Source of the DNA: Cecembia sp.
GTDB lineage: Bacteria > Bacteroidota > Bacteroidia > Cytophagales > Cyclobacteriaceae
Length of the DNA: 39,359 bases
Assembly: GCF_007126775.1 (NCBI RefSeq)
Contig: NZ_SLAP01000108.1
Span: 1 to 39,359, forward strand
Direction: 5' to 3'
Shown here: positions 8,181 through 16,416 of the stretch, one piece after another
Layout: each line of letters opens with the position of its first letter
Position numbering within the stretch: position 1 is the first letter of the stretch
The notes under the pieces: model-generated
What the model was told of the DNA's origin: nothing
The model's input: the letters and a program-made list of their open reading frames with translations, nothing else
Databases searched by the model: none
Program-made: the position numbers and the translations under genes

Positions 8181-8230
8181 CAGGGAATCAGTTTTTTAAT
8201 GAATAGTAATAGAATTTGGAAGGGTATTTT

Positions 8231-8260
8231 TTTGAGAGACTCATGGGACTTCTTACTTTG
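8231..8260 (+). promoter_or_regulatory. Candidate promoter for tex
   Basis: TTTG (8231-8234), 18 bases, then TTACTTTG (8253-8260) resembles the Bacteroidetes promoter, with one deviation in the -7 element. The predicted start would be about 20 bases ahead of the tex ATG. Confidence 0.35.
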
Positions 8261-8287
8261 CGCAACTATTTCAAAAATTAGAAATTT

Positions 8288-10537
8288 ATGAATATCCATC
8301 ATTTTGTTAAAGTCGCCCAAGAGCTAAATATTAAGGTCAAACAGGTTACTGATACCATTGAGTTATTGGATGAGGGGGCAACTGTCCCGTTTATTTCAAG
8401 ATACCGTAAGGAAGTTACTGGAAGTTTGGATGAGGTGCAAGTGGCAGCCATTAGAGACCGTATGCAGCAATTGCGAGAACTAGACAAAAGACGGGATGCA
8501 ATTTTAAAATCCATTGAGGAGCAGGGGAAACTTACCTCAGAACTGGAAGAAAAGATCAATGCTGCTGAAACCATGTCGGTTTTGGAGGATTTATACTTAC
8601 CCTATAAGCCAAAGAGGAGGACCAAAGCCACGATAGCGCGTGAGAAAGGATTGGAGCCCTTGGCTACCAAAATATTTGAGCAGGGCTATTTCGATCTGGA
8701 TGAAGAAGCAGAAAAGTATATTGATGCAGAAAAAGAGGTTAATTCCATAGAGGAAGCCCTACAGGGCGCCCGTGACATCATAGCTGAATGGATCAATGAA
8801 AATGTGGAATTAAGGAAGAAAATCCGTGATCTCTTCATTGAGGAAGGGCAGTTTGTGTCCAAAGTAATTCCAGGTAAAGAACAGGAAGCAAGCAAATACA
8901 GAGATTATTTTGATTGGACAGAACCTGTAAAGACAACCCCATCTCATAGGGTCTTGGCCATGAGACGCGGAGAAAAAGAATTATTTCTCATGTTGGATTC
9001 CTGTCCTGATGAGGTAGCGGCCTTGGCCATTATAGAGAAAGCTGTACTAAATTCCGCATCCAATACAGCAGTTGAACAAGTAAAAATGGCCATTAAGGAC
9101 GCTTATAAGCGCTTATTAAAACCTTCTATGGAAACCGAAGTCAGGCTTTATACCAAAAAGAAAGCGGATGAGGAAGCCATTAAGGTCTTTGCAGAAAATT
9201 TGAGGCAATTGTTATTGGCAGCGCCATTGGGAGAAAAATCTGTGATGGCCATAGATCCAGGTTTCAGAACAGGCTGTAAAACCGTTTGTCTTGGTCCTCA
9301 GGGGCAATTGCTCAGTTATGACACCATTTTTCCCAATGAACCTCAAAGAAAGACTGCAGAATCAGGGACGATAATCAAGCATTTGGTTGAAAAGCATCAG
9401 GTGGAAGCTATTGCCATAGGAAATGGAACAGCCAGTAGAGAAACTGAAGCTTTTGTAAAATCCTTAGGCTTACCCAAGCAGGTGATCGTCACCATGGTCA
9501 ATGAAAGTGGAGCCTCCATCTATTCCGCATCCGAAGTGGCAAGAGAGGAATTCCCAGACCATGACCTAACGGTAAGGGGCTCAGTATCCATAGGAAGAAG
9601 ACTGATGGATCCATTGGCTGAGTTGGTAAAAATAGATGCCAAGTCGATCGGTGTAGGACAATACCAGCATGATGTGGATCAGTCTGCTTTAAAGAACTCG
9701 CTGGATGATACCGTGATGAGCTGTGTAAATGGCGTTGGCGTAGAAGTGAATACAGCTTCCAAACAACTTTTGACCTATGTATCCGGTTTGGGTCCGGTCT
9801 TGGCGCAAAATATTGTGGCTTATAGAAATGAAAATGGCCCATTCAAAAGCAGAACAGAGATCAAAAAGGTGCCCCGCTTGGGAGATAAGGCTTTTGAACA
9901 GGCTGCCGGCTTTTTAAGGATCCGCAATGCAAAGAATCCTTTGGATGCCTCTGCAGTACACCCGGAACGCTATGAACTGGTAGAAAAGATGGCTAAAGAC
10001 ATTGGAGTGAAAGTTACCGATCTGATGAGTTCAGAGGAGTTGAGGTCTAAGATCATTCTCAAGAATTATGTTTCCGAAATTGTGGGTCTACCTACTTTGC
10101 AGGATATCATGGAAGAGCTTTCCAAACCAGGAAGAGATCCGAGGGAAACTTTTGAAGTGTTCAATTTCCAGGAAGGGGTCAATGAAATTTCTGATTTGAA
10201 AGTGGGTATGAAATTGCCGGGAATCATCACCAATATCACTAAATTTGGGGCTTTTGTGGATATCGGAGTACATCAGGATGGCTTGGTCCACTTGAGTCAT
10301 CTGGCGGACCGGTTTGTCAATGATCCTACGGATGTAGTGACCGTAAATCAAAAGGTAGAAGTAACTGTGATGGAGGTGGATATCCCCAGAAAGCGTATAG
10401 GATTGAGCATGAAATCAGATCCATTTGCTGAAAGAGGAAAGACCAAACCTGGAGTAGAAAAGAAGAGAAGGGAAGAACCGGAGGCCCAGGGCGACCTGGC
10501 GGCCAAGTTGGCAATGCTGAAGAATAGGTTTAGATAA
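8288..10537 (+). CDS. tex: RNA-binding transcriptional accessory protein Tex
   Basis: The 749-residue protein has the full Tex order: an N-terminal helical Tex domain (about 1-190), a YqgF/RNase H-like fold starting at AIDPGFRTGCKTVCLG (about residue 320), helix-hairpin-helix DNA-binding segments (about 490-570), and a C-terminal S1 domain (about 630-711, with GIITNITKFGAFVDIGVHQDG). Tex is a bacterial relative of eukaryotic Spt6 and binds single-stranded RNA through S1. It affects transcription of stressed or toxin-related genes in several bacteria. Its length is normal for the family. The gene appears monocistronic: a promoter-like element precedes it and 220 bases of intergenic DNA follow. 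Confidence 0.96.
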   Translation: MNIHHFVKVAQELNIKVKQVTDTIELLDEGATVPFISRYRKEVTGSLDEVQVAAIRDRMQQLRELDKRRDAILKSIEEQGKLTSELEEKINAAETMSVLEDLYLPYKPKRRTKATIAREKGLEPLATKIFEQGYFDLDEEAEKYIDAEKEVNSIEEALQGARDIIAEWINENVELRKKIRDLFIEEGQFVSKVIPGKEQEASKYRDYFDWTEPVKTTPSHRVLAMRRGEKELFLMLDSCPDEVAALAIIEKAVLNSASNTAVEQVKMAIKDAYKRLLKPSMETEVRLYTKKKADEEAIKVFAENLRQLLLAAPLGEKSVMAIDPGFRTGCKTVCLGPQGQLLSYDTIFPNEPQRKTAESGTIIKHLVEKHQVEAIAIGNGTASRETEAFVKSLGLPKQVIVTMVNESGASIYSASEVAREEFPDHDLTVRGSVSIGRRLMDPLAELVKIDAKSIGVGQYQHDVDQSALKNSLDDTVMSCVNGVGVEVNTASKQLLTYVSGLGPVLAQNIVAYRNENGPFKSRTEIKKVPRLGDKAFEQAAGFLRIRNAKNPLDASAVHPERYELVEKMAKDIGVKVTDLMSSEELRSKIILKNYVSEIVGLPTLQDIMEELSKPGRDPRETFEVFNFQEGVNEISDLKVGMKLPGIITNITKFGAFVDIGVHQDGLVHLSHLADRFVNDPTDVVTVNQKVEVTVMEVDIPRKRIGLSMKSDPFAERGKTKPGVEKKRREEPEAQGDLAAKLAMLKNRFR

Positions 10538-10546
10538 ATTTAGAAG

Positions 10547-10610
10547 CAAGAGGCAAGAATCAAGAAGGGAGAAATCGGTAAAGTAGAATAAAGATCCGAG
10601 ACTTCTCCTT
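10547..10610. repeat. Candidate dispersed intergenic repeat after tex
   Basis: Ten bases after the tex stop the DNA reads CAAGAGGCAAGAATCA (10547-10562), which matches 15 of 16 bases of a segment after trpB (39289-39304). It runs into an imperfect hairpin: AAGGGAGAA (10565-10573) with TTCTCCTT (10603-10610) and inside it TCGG (10575-10578) with CCGA (10596-10599). The 10538-10757 gap contains no gene I can support. A repeat family is inferred from only two copies. Confidence 0.4.
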
Positions 10611-10757
10611 GTCATTTGAAGATTCTATAAATTGATAAATTCACAAAAGGGTGATGACATCAAATCAAATTCCGAAGAGGGGGGCTTGTTCTAGTCTTGA
10701 GTTGCCAAACCTGGTATGTTTTATAATGTTTATTTGAAAGCTTCTGATGATTAAACA

Positions 10758-12893
10758 ATGAAAAAACTAAATTTAATCCTAACTCTTATTTGCCCACAGA
10801 TCATTATGTCTTGTTCGAAAAAAGAATCCCAAGTTATATTGCCCGATGTGCAACCACCTGTCGCCAAAGTAGTGCCTTATGAAATCCTATCCACGCATGG
10901 ACATCTTCGAGTGGACAATTATTATTGGTTAAATGACAGAGAAAACCCTGAAGTGATCGCTTACCTTGAAGCTGAAAACGCTTATCTAGATACCATGATG
11001 GGGCATACCAAGCTTTTTCAGGAAAACCTGTTTCAGGAAATGAAAAGCAGGATCAAGGAAGATGATTCCTCGGTTCCTTATCAGTTAGACGGCTATTTTT
11101 ACTATGTGCGCTACGTGGAAGGAGGGGAATATCCCATTTATTGCAGGAAAAAAGGAAATTTGGATGCGCCCGAGGAAATCATAGTAGATGGCAATGAATT
11201 GGGGAAGGACAAACCGTATCTGAATTTTTACACTTCAGTAAGCCCAGATCATAACCTTGCTGCCATTATCATGGATACCCAGGGCAGAAATTTTTATAGC
11301 ATCATGATCAAAGACCTGAGGACGGGTCAACTGCTTGATGATAGGATAGAGGATACGAGGGGAGGAATTGCATGGACGAATGATAATAGGTCTTTTTATT
11401 ACTCTATTCCGGACAAACAAACCTTAAGGGTATTTCAGGTAAAAAGACATATTTTAGGTACAGTAACCCAGCAAGATGAACTGGTTTTTCAAGAAGAAGA
11501 TATCAGCTTGGATTGTTACGTCACCAAGACCAAGTCTAAAAAGTATGTCATTATCGGATCCAGCCGAACAGATGCCTCTTACGCACTTTTTATCGATGCG
11601 GATCAGCCTGCTAAGCCTCAACTCATCGAAAAAGTAAAGGATAATGTCCAATACCATGTGGACCATGCTGGAGGTGATAACTTTTATATTCATACCAACT
11701 TGGATGCAGTCAACTACCGTTTGGTTCAGACTCCAATTTCCAAGCCTCATGCGGACAACTGGAAAGATGTCATCCCCCACAGGGAGAACATCTTTCTGGA
11801 AGGTGTTGATTATTTCAAAGAGTACATGGCCATCCAGGAAACTTTCGAAGGTTTGGCCAAAATCAGGATTGTCCAATGGTCTGATGGCTCGGAACATGAA
11901 TTGGAATTTGATGAGTCAGCTTACTCTGCAGGTTTAGGATATAACCCTAACTTTGACACCCAAATGCTTCGCTTTTCCTATACCTCCATGACTACACCTT
12001 TTTCTACCTATGATTACAATATGGAGAGTAGGGAGAAAATTTTGATGAAAGAACAGCCTGTTTTGGGAGACTTTGATAAAAACAATTATCAAACAGAAAG
12101 AGTGATGGTAACGGCAAGGGATGGAAAGCGTATTCCTATGTCCATTGTGTACAGAAAGGACAGGTTCAAAAAGGACGGCTCCATTCCTGGGTGGATTTAT
12201 GCTTATGGTTCTTACGGGTATTCCATGGAGCCTACCTTCAGTTCTACCCGCTTGAGTTTGCTGGATAGAGGATTTGTTTATGCCATTGCGCATATTCGCG
12301 GAGGACAGGAAATGGGAGGGGAATGGTATGAGGATGGTAAAATGATGAATAAAAATAACACTTTCACTGATTTTATCGATTGCTCCAAATGGCTTCAGGA
12401 TAATGATTATGTGGCCAAAGACAAGCTGTTTGCTTCCGGTGGTAGTGCAGGAGGGTTATTGATGGGTGCTGTAGTCAATATGGATCCAAAGGTTTACAGA
12501 GGTGTCATCGCTGCGGTTCCTTTTGTAGATGTAGTGACGACCATGATGGATGAATCCATTCCATTGACCACTTTTGAATGGCTGGAATGGGGAAATCCCA
12601 ATATTCAGGAGCAATATGAATACATGCTGTCCTACTCTCCTTATGATAATGTGGAGGAAAAGGACTATCCCAATTTATTGGTGACCACAGGCCTCCATGA
12701 TTCCCAGGTACAATATTGGGAGCCGGCCAAATGGGTGGCTTTGCTAAGAACCAAAAAGACGGATGCCAATAGGCTTTACCTTTATACCAATTTGGATGCT
12801 GGTCACGGGGGTGCTAGTGGCCGTTTTCAGAGACTAAAGGAAATAGCGCAGGAATATGCCTTTGTTTTTGATATCCTTGGAATATATGACTAA
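10758..12893 (+). CDS. S9 family serine oligopeptidase (oligopeptidase B-like), predicted lipoprotein
   Basis: The 711-residue protein is a prolyl-oligopeptidase-type enzyme: an N-terminal seven-bladed propeller (about 60-430) and a C-terminal alpha/beta hydrolase. The catalytic triad is Ser563 in GGSAGG, Asp648 in TGLHDSQ and His683 in LDAGHGG. The motif YAYGSYGYSM and WYEDGKMM-N-KNNTFTDF are typical of oligopeptidase B, which cleaves peptides after Arg/Lys. Residues 1-19 form a hydrophobic leader with a lipobox-like IIMSC and Cys19 followed by SKK. I therefore infer a lipoprotein, so acting outside the cytoplasm. The gene ends 3 bases before a convergent stop codon. Exact cleavage specificity is inferred from family only. 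Confidence 0.92.
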   Translation: MKKLNLILTLICPQIIMSCSKKESQVILPDVQPPVAKVVPYEILSTHGHLRVDNYYWLNDRENPEVIAYLEAENAYLDTMMGHTKLFQENLFQEMKSRIKEDDSSVPYQLDGYFYYVRYVEGGEYPIYCRKKGNLDAPEEIIVDGNELGKDKPYLNFYTSVSPDHNLAAIIMDTQGRNFYSIMIKDLRTGQLLDDRIEDTRGGIAWTNDNRSFYYSIPDKQTLRVFQVKRHILGTVTQQDELVFQEEDISLDCYVTKTKSKKYVIIGSSRTDASYALFIDADQPAKPQLIEKVKDNVQYHVDHAGGDNFYIHTNLDAVNYRLVQTPISKPHADNWKDVIPHRENIFLEGVDYFKEYMAIQETFEGLAKIRIVQWSDGSEHELEFDESAYSAGLGYNPNFDTQMLRFSYTSMTTPFSTYDYNMESREKILMKEQPVLGDFDKNNYQTERVMVTARDGKRIPMSIVYRKDRFKKDGSIPGWIYAYGSYGYSMEPTFSSTRLSLLDRGFVYAIAHIRGGQEMGGEWYEDGKMMNKNNTFTDFIDCSKWLQDNDYVAKDKLFASGGSAGGLLMGAVVNMDPKVYRGVIAAVPFVDVVTTMMDESIPLTTFEWLEWGNPNIQEQYEYMLSYSPYDNVEEKDYPNLLVTTGLHDSQVQYWEPAKWVALLRTKKTDANRLYLYTNLDAGHGGASGRFQRLKEIAQEYAFVFDILGIYD

Positions 12894-12896
12894 TTG

Positions 12897-13889
12897 CTAT
12901 TTGGTAAAGCCTGCTTTTCCCATCAAGAGATTTTCAGCTGAAATCAATTCTACTCCGTAGTCAGCTGCTGTTTTATCCATATTGGGTACCACTGCATCTG
13001 AATTGGCCATAACGTAGTTCATAGCCATGATATTTGAAGCCGCTGGATTGAAAGGTGAAAGTACACCGGACATCAAACGCATTACGAAAGGAGGTGTTGA
13101 TTTAACTTTTAAGGGCTTTTGATAAACTTTCTCGAAAAGTGCCTTGACCTCCAAGGCCGTGAGTGCATCAGGGCCTCCTAATGGGATGATTTTATTGTAA
13201 GCCTTTGTATTGTTGACTGCATTGACACAAAAATCCGCAACGTTTTCCAAACTGATGTAACTGCATTTTTGATTTCCTTTACCAATGATGTTAATGGTAT
13301 TTTTAGCTTCCATGGATTTTCTTATTCCATTATAGAAGTCATTGGCAAATTTAAAGGGACGCTGTATGGTATTTACTTCTGAATGGTTCATGGTCAATTC
13401 AGTACCCATATATGGAAAGTATACTTCCATAAAAGCAGTAGGCTGCAAAATGGTATAATTCAGTCCTGAGTTGACTAAATGCTTTTCAACAATTCTTTTG
13501 GCTTTAGTCAAAGGAATTTTATCATCCCATTTTGTAAATGGTAATGCAGAAATATATATGAATTGTTTGATGTTTTCTTTTTTGGCTTCATCGATCAATG
13601 CAATTATTCCCTCTTCATCGATTTTTTTAAAATTATCTGTTTTTTTAGCAGGCAATGCGGTATTGGCAGTACTGATCACAATGTCAATTCCCTTCAGTCC
13701 TGATTTAATGGTTGAAGGTTGAGTAAGCTCTATTTCCCTGAACTGAATGCCCTTAATCTTTTTTAATGCTTCTATTTGGGAAGATTTTCTATGGCTTGCA
13801 TAGATTTCAAGGCCCACTTCTTTCTCGGCCAATTTTTTTGTAATGGTGTATCCAAGCTGCCCTGTCGCACCGACGATCAAAATTCGCAT
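12897..13889 (-). CDS. NmrA-like NAD(P)-binding atypical short-chain dehydrogenase
   Basis: The 330-residue protein starts with the Rossmann motif VGATGQLG (residues 6-13), then has the extended-SDR features IDIVISTANT and FIYISALPF. There is no canonical YxxxK catalytic pair in the usual place, which fits the atypical SDR/NmrA group that senses redox state or reduces small substrates. No signal or membrane segment is visible, so it should be cytoplasmic. It is convergent with the oligopeptidase gene (3-base gap) and divergent from the SDR gene at 14048, across an AT-rich intergenic region of 158 bases. The substrate cannot be named. Confidence 0.82.
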   Translation of the reverse strand: MRILIVGATGQLGYTITKKLAEKEVGLEIYASHRKSSQIEALKKIKGIQFREIELTQPSTIKSGLKGIDIVISTANTALPAKKTDNFKKIDEEGIIALIDEAKKENIKQFIYISALPFTKWDDKIPLTKAKRIVEKHLVNSGLNYTILQPTAFMEVYFPYMGTELTMNHSEVNTIQRPFKFANDFYNGIRKSMEAKNTINIIGKGNQKCSYISLENVADFCVNAVNNTKAYNKIIPLGGPDALTALEVKALFEKVYQKPLKVKSTPPFVMRLMSGVLSPFNPAASNIMAMNYVMANSDAVVPNMDKTAADYGVELISAENLLMGKAGFTK

Positions 13890-14047
13890 CCGATAAAATT
13901 TTAAGTGAATTGAATGAATAACCGATTGAATATAAGTATTTTATATTAATTTTATCTAAATATTTTCACTTTTTTATTCACCTTTCCTTTCTCTATTTTA
14001 GATTGGACAAAAAGATCAACTTATTCCAAAATTATGTATTTTGTAAC

Positions 14048-14830
14048 ATGTTCAAAGATAAAGTGGTATGGATTACAGGAGCTTCTTCAGGGTTGGGGAA
14101 GTATATGGCCTACGAATTTGCCAGAAAAGGGGCCATTTTGGCACTTTCAGCCAGGAGAAAAGATCAATTGGAAGCAATCAGTGCCGAGATCAAGAAACTT
14201 GGGACTAGCTGTTTGATTATTCCATGTGATGTATTGGAGGAAAACCAACTGGAAGCAGCCGTCCAGGTTGTTGTCAAAGAATTTGGAAGGATTGATGTCG
14301 CAGTAGCCAATGCTGGTTATGGTGTAGTAGGGAAAATAAAAAACCTCAGCGCTAAGGAATGGCGAAGGCAGATGGATGTGAATGTCACTGGTTTGGCTTT
14401 GACGTTTAAGTATGCATACCCATATTTAAAGGAAAGCCAAGGAAGGATTGCATTGATTGGTAGTGTGGCGGCTTATGTGCCCAATCCTGGTGTGGGTGCT
14501 TACGGCGCCTCCAAAGCAGCTGTTCGTTCCATTGGGCAGACTTTACAACTTGAACTGAAAGGAACGGGGGTTACCTGCACGGTACTTCACCCGGGCTTTG
14601 TGGAATCAGATATTGCCAAAGTAGATAATGAAGGGGTATATCATCCTGAAAACCCTGATCCAAGACCTGCCAAATTGATGTGGCCTACAGATAAAGCGGC
14701 CAAAGTAATGGTTAGGGCTATTGCCAAAAGGAAAAAGTCCTACGTTTTTACTGGTCACGGAAAGTTCATAGCCTTTATGGGACAGCACTTTCCCCATTTG
14801 GCAAGATGGATGTTTGGCAAAATGGGTTAA
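14048..14830 (+). CDS. Classical short-chain dehydrogenase/reductase
   Basis: The 260-residue protein is a classical SDR: cofactor motif TGASSGLG near residue 10, NAGYG in the structural NAG motif, a Ser in IALIGSVAAY, and the catalytic pair YGASK. The family oxidises or reduces alcohols/ketones with NAD(P). The C-terminal part (KAAKVMVRAIAKRKKSYVFTG) resembles SDRs annotated as DltE-like or DHRS7-like ketoreductases. I chose ATG at 14048 because the Rossmann fold begins six residues later. A longer reading frame from TTG at 14003 would add 15 residues with no family support. It is divergent from the NmrA-like gene. Confidence 0.9.
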   Translation: MFKDKVVWITGASSGLGKYMAYEFARKGAILALSARRKDQLEAISAEIKKLGTSCLIIPCDVLEENQLEAAVQVVVKEFGRIDVAVANAGYGVVGKIKNLSAKEWRRQMDVNVTGLALTFKYAYPYLKESQGRIALIGSVAAYVPNPGVGAYGASKAAVRSIGQTLQLELKGTGVTCTVLHPGFVESDIAKVDNEGVYHPENPDPRPAKLMWPTDKAAKVMVRAIAKRKKSYVFTGHGKFIAFMGQHFPHLARWMFGKMG

Positions 14831-14836
14831 ATATCC

Positions 14837-14860
14837 ATATGGTTTGATTGCATACCATAT
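14837..14860 (+). terminator. Weak hairpin after the SDR gene
   Basis: ATATGGT (14837-14843) pairs with ACCATAT (14854-14860) around a 10-base loop, 7 bases after the stop. No T-run follows, so it may only be a weak or factor-assisted terminator. Confidence 0.3.
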
Positions 14861-14932
14861 TGAATTGAAGCCAAAAGGAAATGGGATCGGCTGAATTTCT
14901 GAACAAATTGGTTAAGTCGTTGTTTTACTGAT

Positions 14933-15679
14933 ATGCCTATTTTGATTACAAAATTTAACTTCATATTTACAGTATTAGCATTTTCCTCTTTTCCACTCTT
15001 CGCGCAATTTAGTTTAGACCTTGAATCTGGTTTGGTTTTCCCTGGATATAATGAAGTAAGCGTCCCCAATCCTCAAGGTACTAGATTTGATTTCAATAAG
15101 GATTTTGAAACTCAAGGGGCTTTGATTCCATTGAGGATAAGGCCGGGTTATACTTTCGGGAAGAATCATATTTTTGCTCTTTATGCGCCCTTGAGTGCAA
15201 GTTATGTAGGAAGCCCAAACTTTGAAATTAATTTTCAAGACAGTCAGTTTGGGGCAAATAGGGAAATTGAAGGTTTTTATAAATTCAACAGTTACCGTTT
15301 GACCTATAGAAGGGATTTGATTCAGGATGAAAAATGGGTCTTTGGAGTAGGTTTTACTGCTAAAATCAGAGACGCCCAAATAAGGTTATCTGATGGGGCT
15401 CAGATAGATTTTAAAAACGATGTAGGGTTTGTTCCGCTTCTACATCTTTTTCTAAGCTATGATGCAGGTCCATTCCGAGGTATAATAGAGGGTGATGGTT
15501 TGGCTGGAGGCCCCGGAAGGGCTTTTGATTTTTTTGGTGGGCTGTATATTCCCTTATCCAATTATTTTGACCTAAAAGCAGGGTATAGGATCCTGGAAGG
15601 AGGGGCTGATGTTTCGGAAGTGTATAACTTTGCCTTATTCAATTTTGCCTCAGTTGGAATAATTTGGGGTTTAAAATAG
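14933..15679 (+). CDS. Outer-membrane beta-barrel-like protein, function unknown
   Basis: The 248-residue protein has a signal peptide (core ITKFNFIFTVLAFSSFPLFA, cut before QFSLD) and a repeated pattern of amphipathic strands separated by short turns. The last strand (FNFASVGIIWGLK) is barrel-like. Segments such as LIPLRIRPGYTFGKNH and YRLTYRRDLIQDEKWVFGVGF look like long extended strands of an outer-membrane protein, similar in style to uncharacterised DUF-type barrels of Bacteroidetes. No ligand or partner is visible. The gene is convergent with the sugar isomerase gene, with one base between the two stop codons, so there is no terminator between them. Confidence 0.75.
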   Translation: MPILITKFNFIFTVLAFSSFPLFAQFSLDLESGLVFPGYNEVSVPNPQGTRFDFNKDFETQGALIPLRIRPGYTFGKNHIFALYAPLSASYVGSPNFEINFQDSQFGANREIEGFYKFNSYRLTYRRDLIQDEKWVFGVGFTAKIRDAQIRLSDGAQIDFKNDVGFVPLLHLFLSYDAGPFRGIIEGDGLAGGPGRAFDFFGGLYIPLSNYFDLKAGYRILEGGADVSEVYNFALFNFASVGIIWGLK

Positions 15680-15680
15680 A

Positions 15681-16415
15681 TTATAAACCCTTGATCAATC
15701 CCTTATATTTTTTGATCAGGGATTCATTATGTTCCTCTCCTTCATCAGAGTTTGAACTGCTGAAAACTTCCGGTTGTATACCGCTTACCATCAGGTTTTC
15801 TGTGGCCTGAACCATGATGGATTGAAGGATAGTTACACCGATTACTGTGGAGGTGGCACCTACCTTGAATTCAAGTCCCTCTATTTCAACCGAAGCATCT
15901 CCGATTTCCCCACCATTATCAAAATAAAGATCTGCTATTTCATATAGTTTTTTTCCGGAAGGATGCCGGGAGTCCACTGATTGGGTATGATTCAGATTGG
16001 TAATGACAATGACTTTGGCTCCTTTTTCCTTGGCAATCATGGCCATTTCTATGCTGACTGTATTTCTTCCGGAATTAGAAGAAATCATAAATATATCTTT
16101 CTCTGTGATTTTATAATTATCAAGTAATTGGGCTGCATATCCTTCCCTTCTTTCCAACTCGGTGCTATAAGAAGCATCTTTATGTAGCATCAGACCATCA
16201 TCCAAAATAGGAATCACCCTGGCAAAGCCTCCAGCCCTGTAAAAAATTTCTTCTGCAAACATATGGGAATGTCCTGTCCCACTGGTATAGATAAAGCCAC
16301 CCCGTTCCATGCTTTCTGAAATCAAGGATGCAGCAGTTTCAATTTTGGAAGATTGATCTTGCACCAGTTGCAGTTTTTTTTGAATCTGCCTAAAGTATTC
16401 CTGATATGCCTTCAT
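15681..16415 (-). CDS. SIS-domain sugar isomerase-like protein
   Basis: The 244-residue protein has one SIS (sugar isomerase) fold: the N-terminal YTSGTGHSHMFAEEIFYRAGG and the phosphosugar-binding ISSNSGRNTVSIEMA (about 126-140), followed by GAKVIVITNLNHTQS. This is the pattern of the SIS_2/UPF0309 group, which is thought to bind phosphorylated (amino)sugars and isomerise them. It should be cytoplasmic. It is the last gene of a four-gene operon: its ATG is one base downstream of the stop of the cytochrome-like gene. That placement links the exported, oxidative proteins of the operon to intracellular sugar metabolism. The exact substrate is unknown. Confidence 0.87.
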   Translation of the reverse strand: MKAYQEYFRQIQKKLQLVQDQSSKIETAASLISESMERGGFIYTSGTGHSHMFAEEIFYRAGGFARVIPILDDGLMLHKDASYSTELERREGYAAQLLDNYKITEKDIFMISSNSGRNTVSIEMAMIAKEKGAKVIVITNLNHTQSVDSRHPSGKKLYEIADLYFDNGGEIGDASVEIEGLEFKVGATSTVIGVTILQSIMVQATENLMVSGIQPEVFSSSNSDEGEEHNESLIKKYKGLIKGL

Positions 16416-16416
16416 T

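Noticed and set aside
9498-9842. Long antisense ORF inside tex
   Set aside because: It is a shadow of the tex coding frame, with no family character and no start-site support.
14003-14047. TTG start for the SDR
   Set aside because: The frame is open, but the ATG at 14048 precedes the Rossmann fold closely and no family has this extension.
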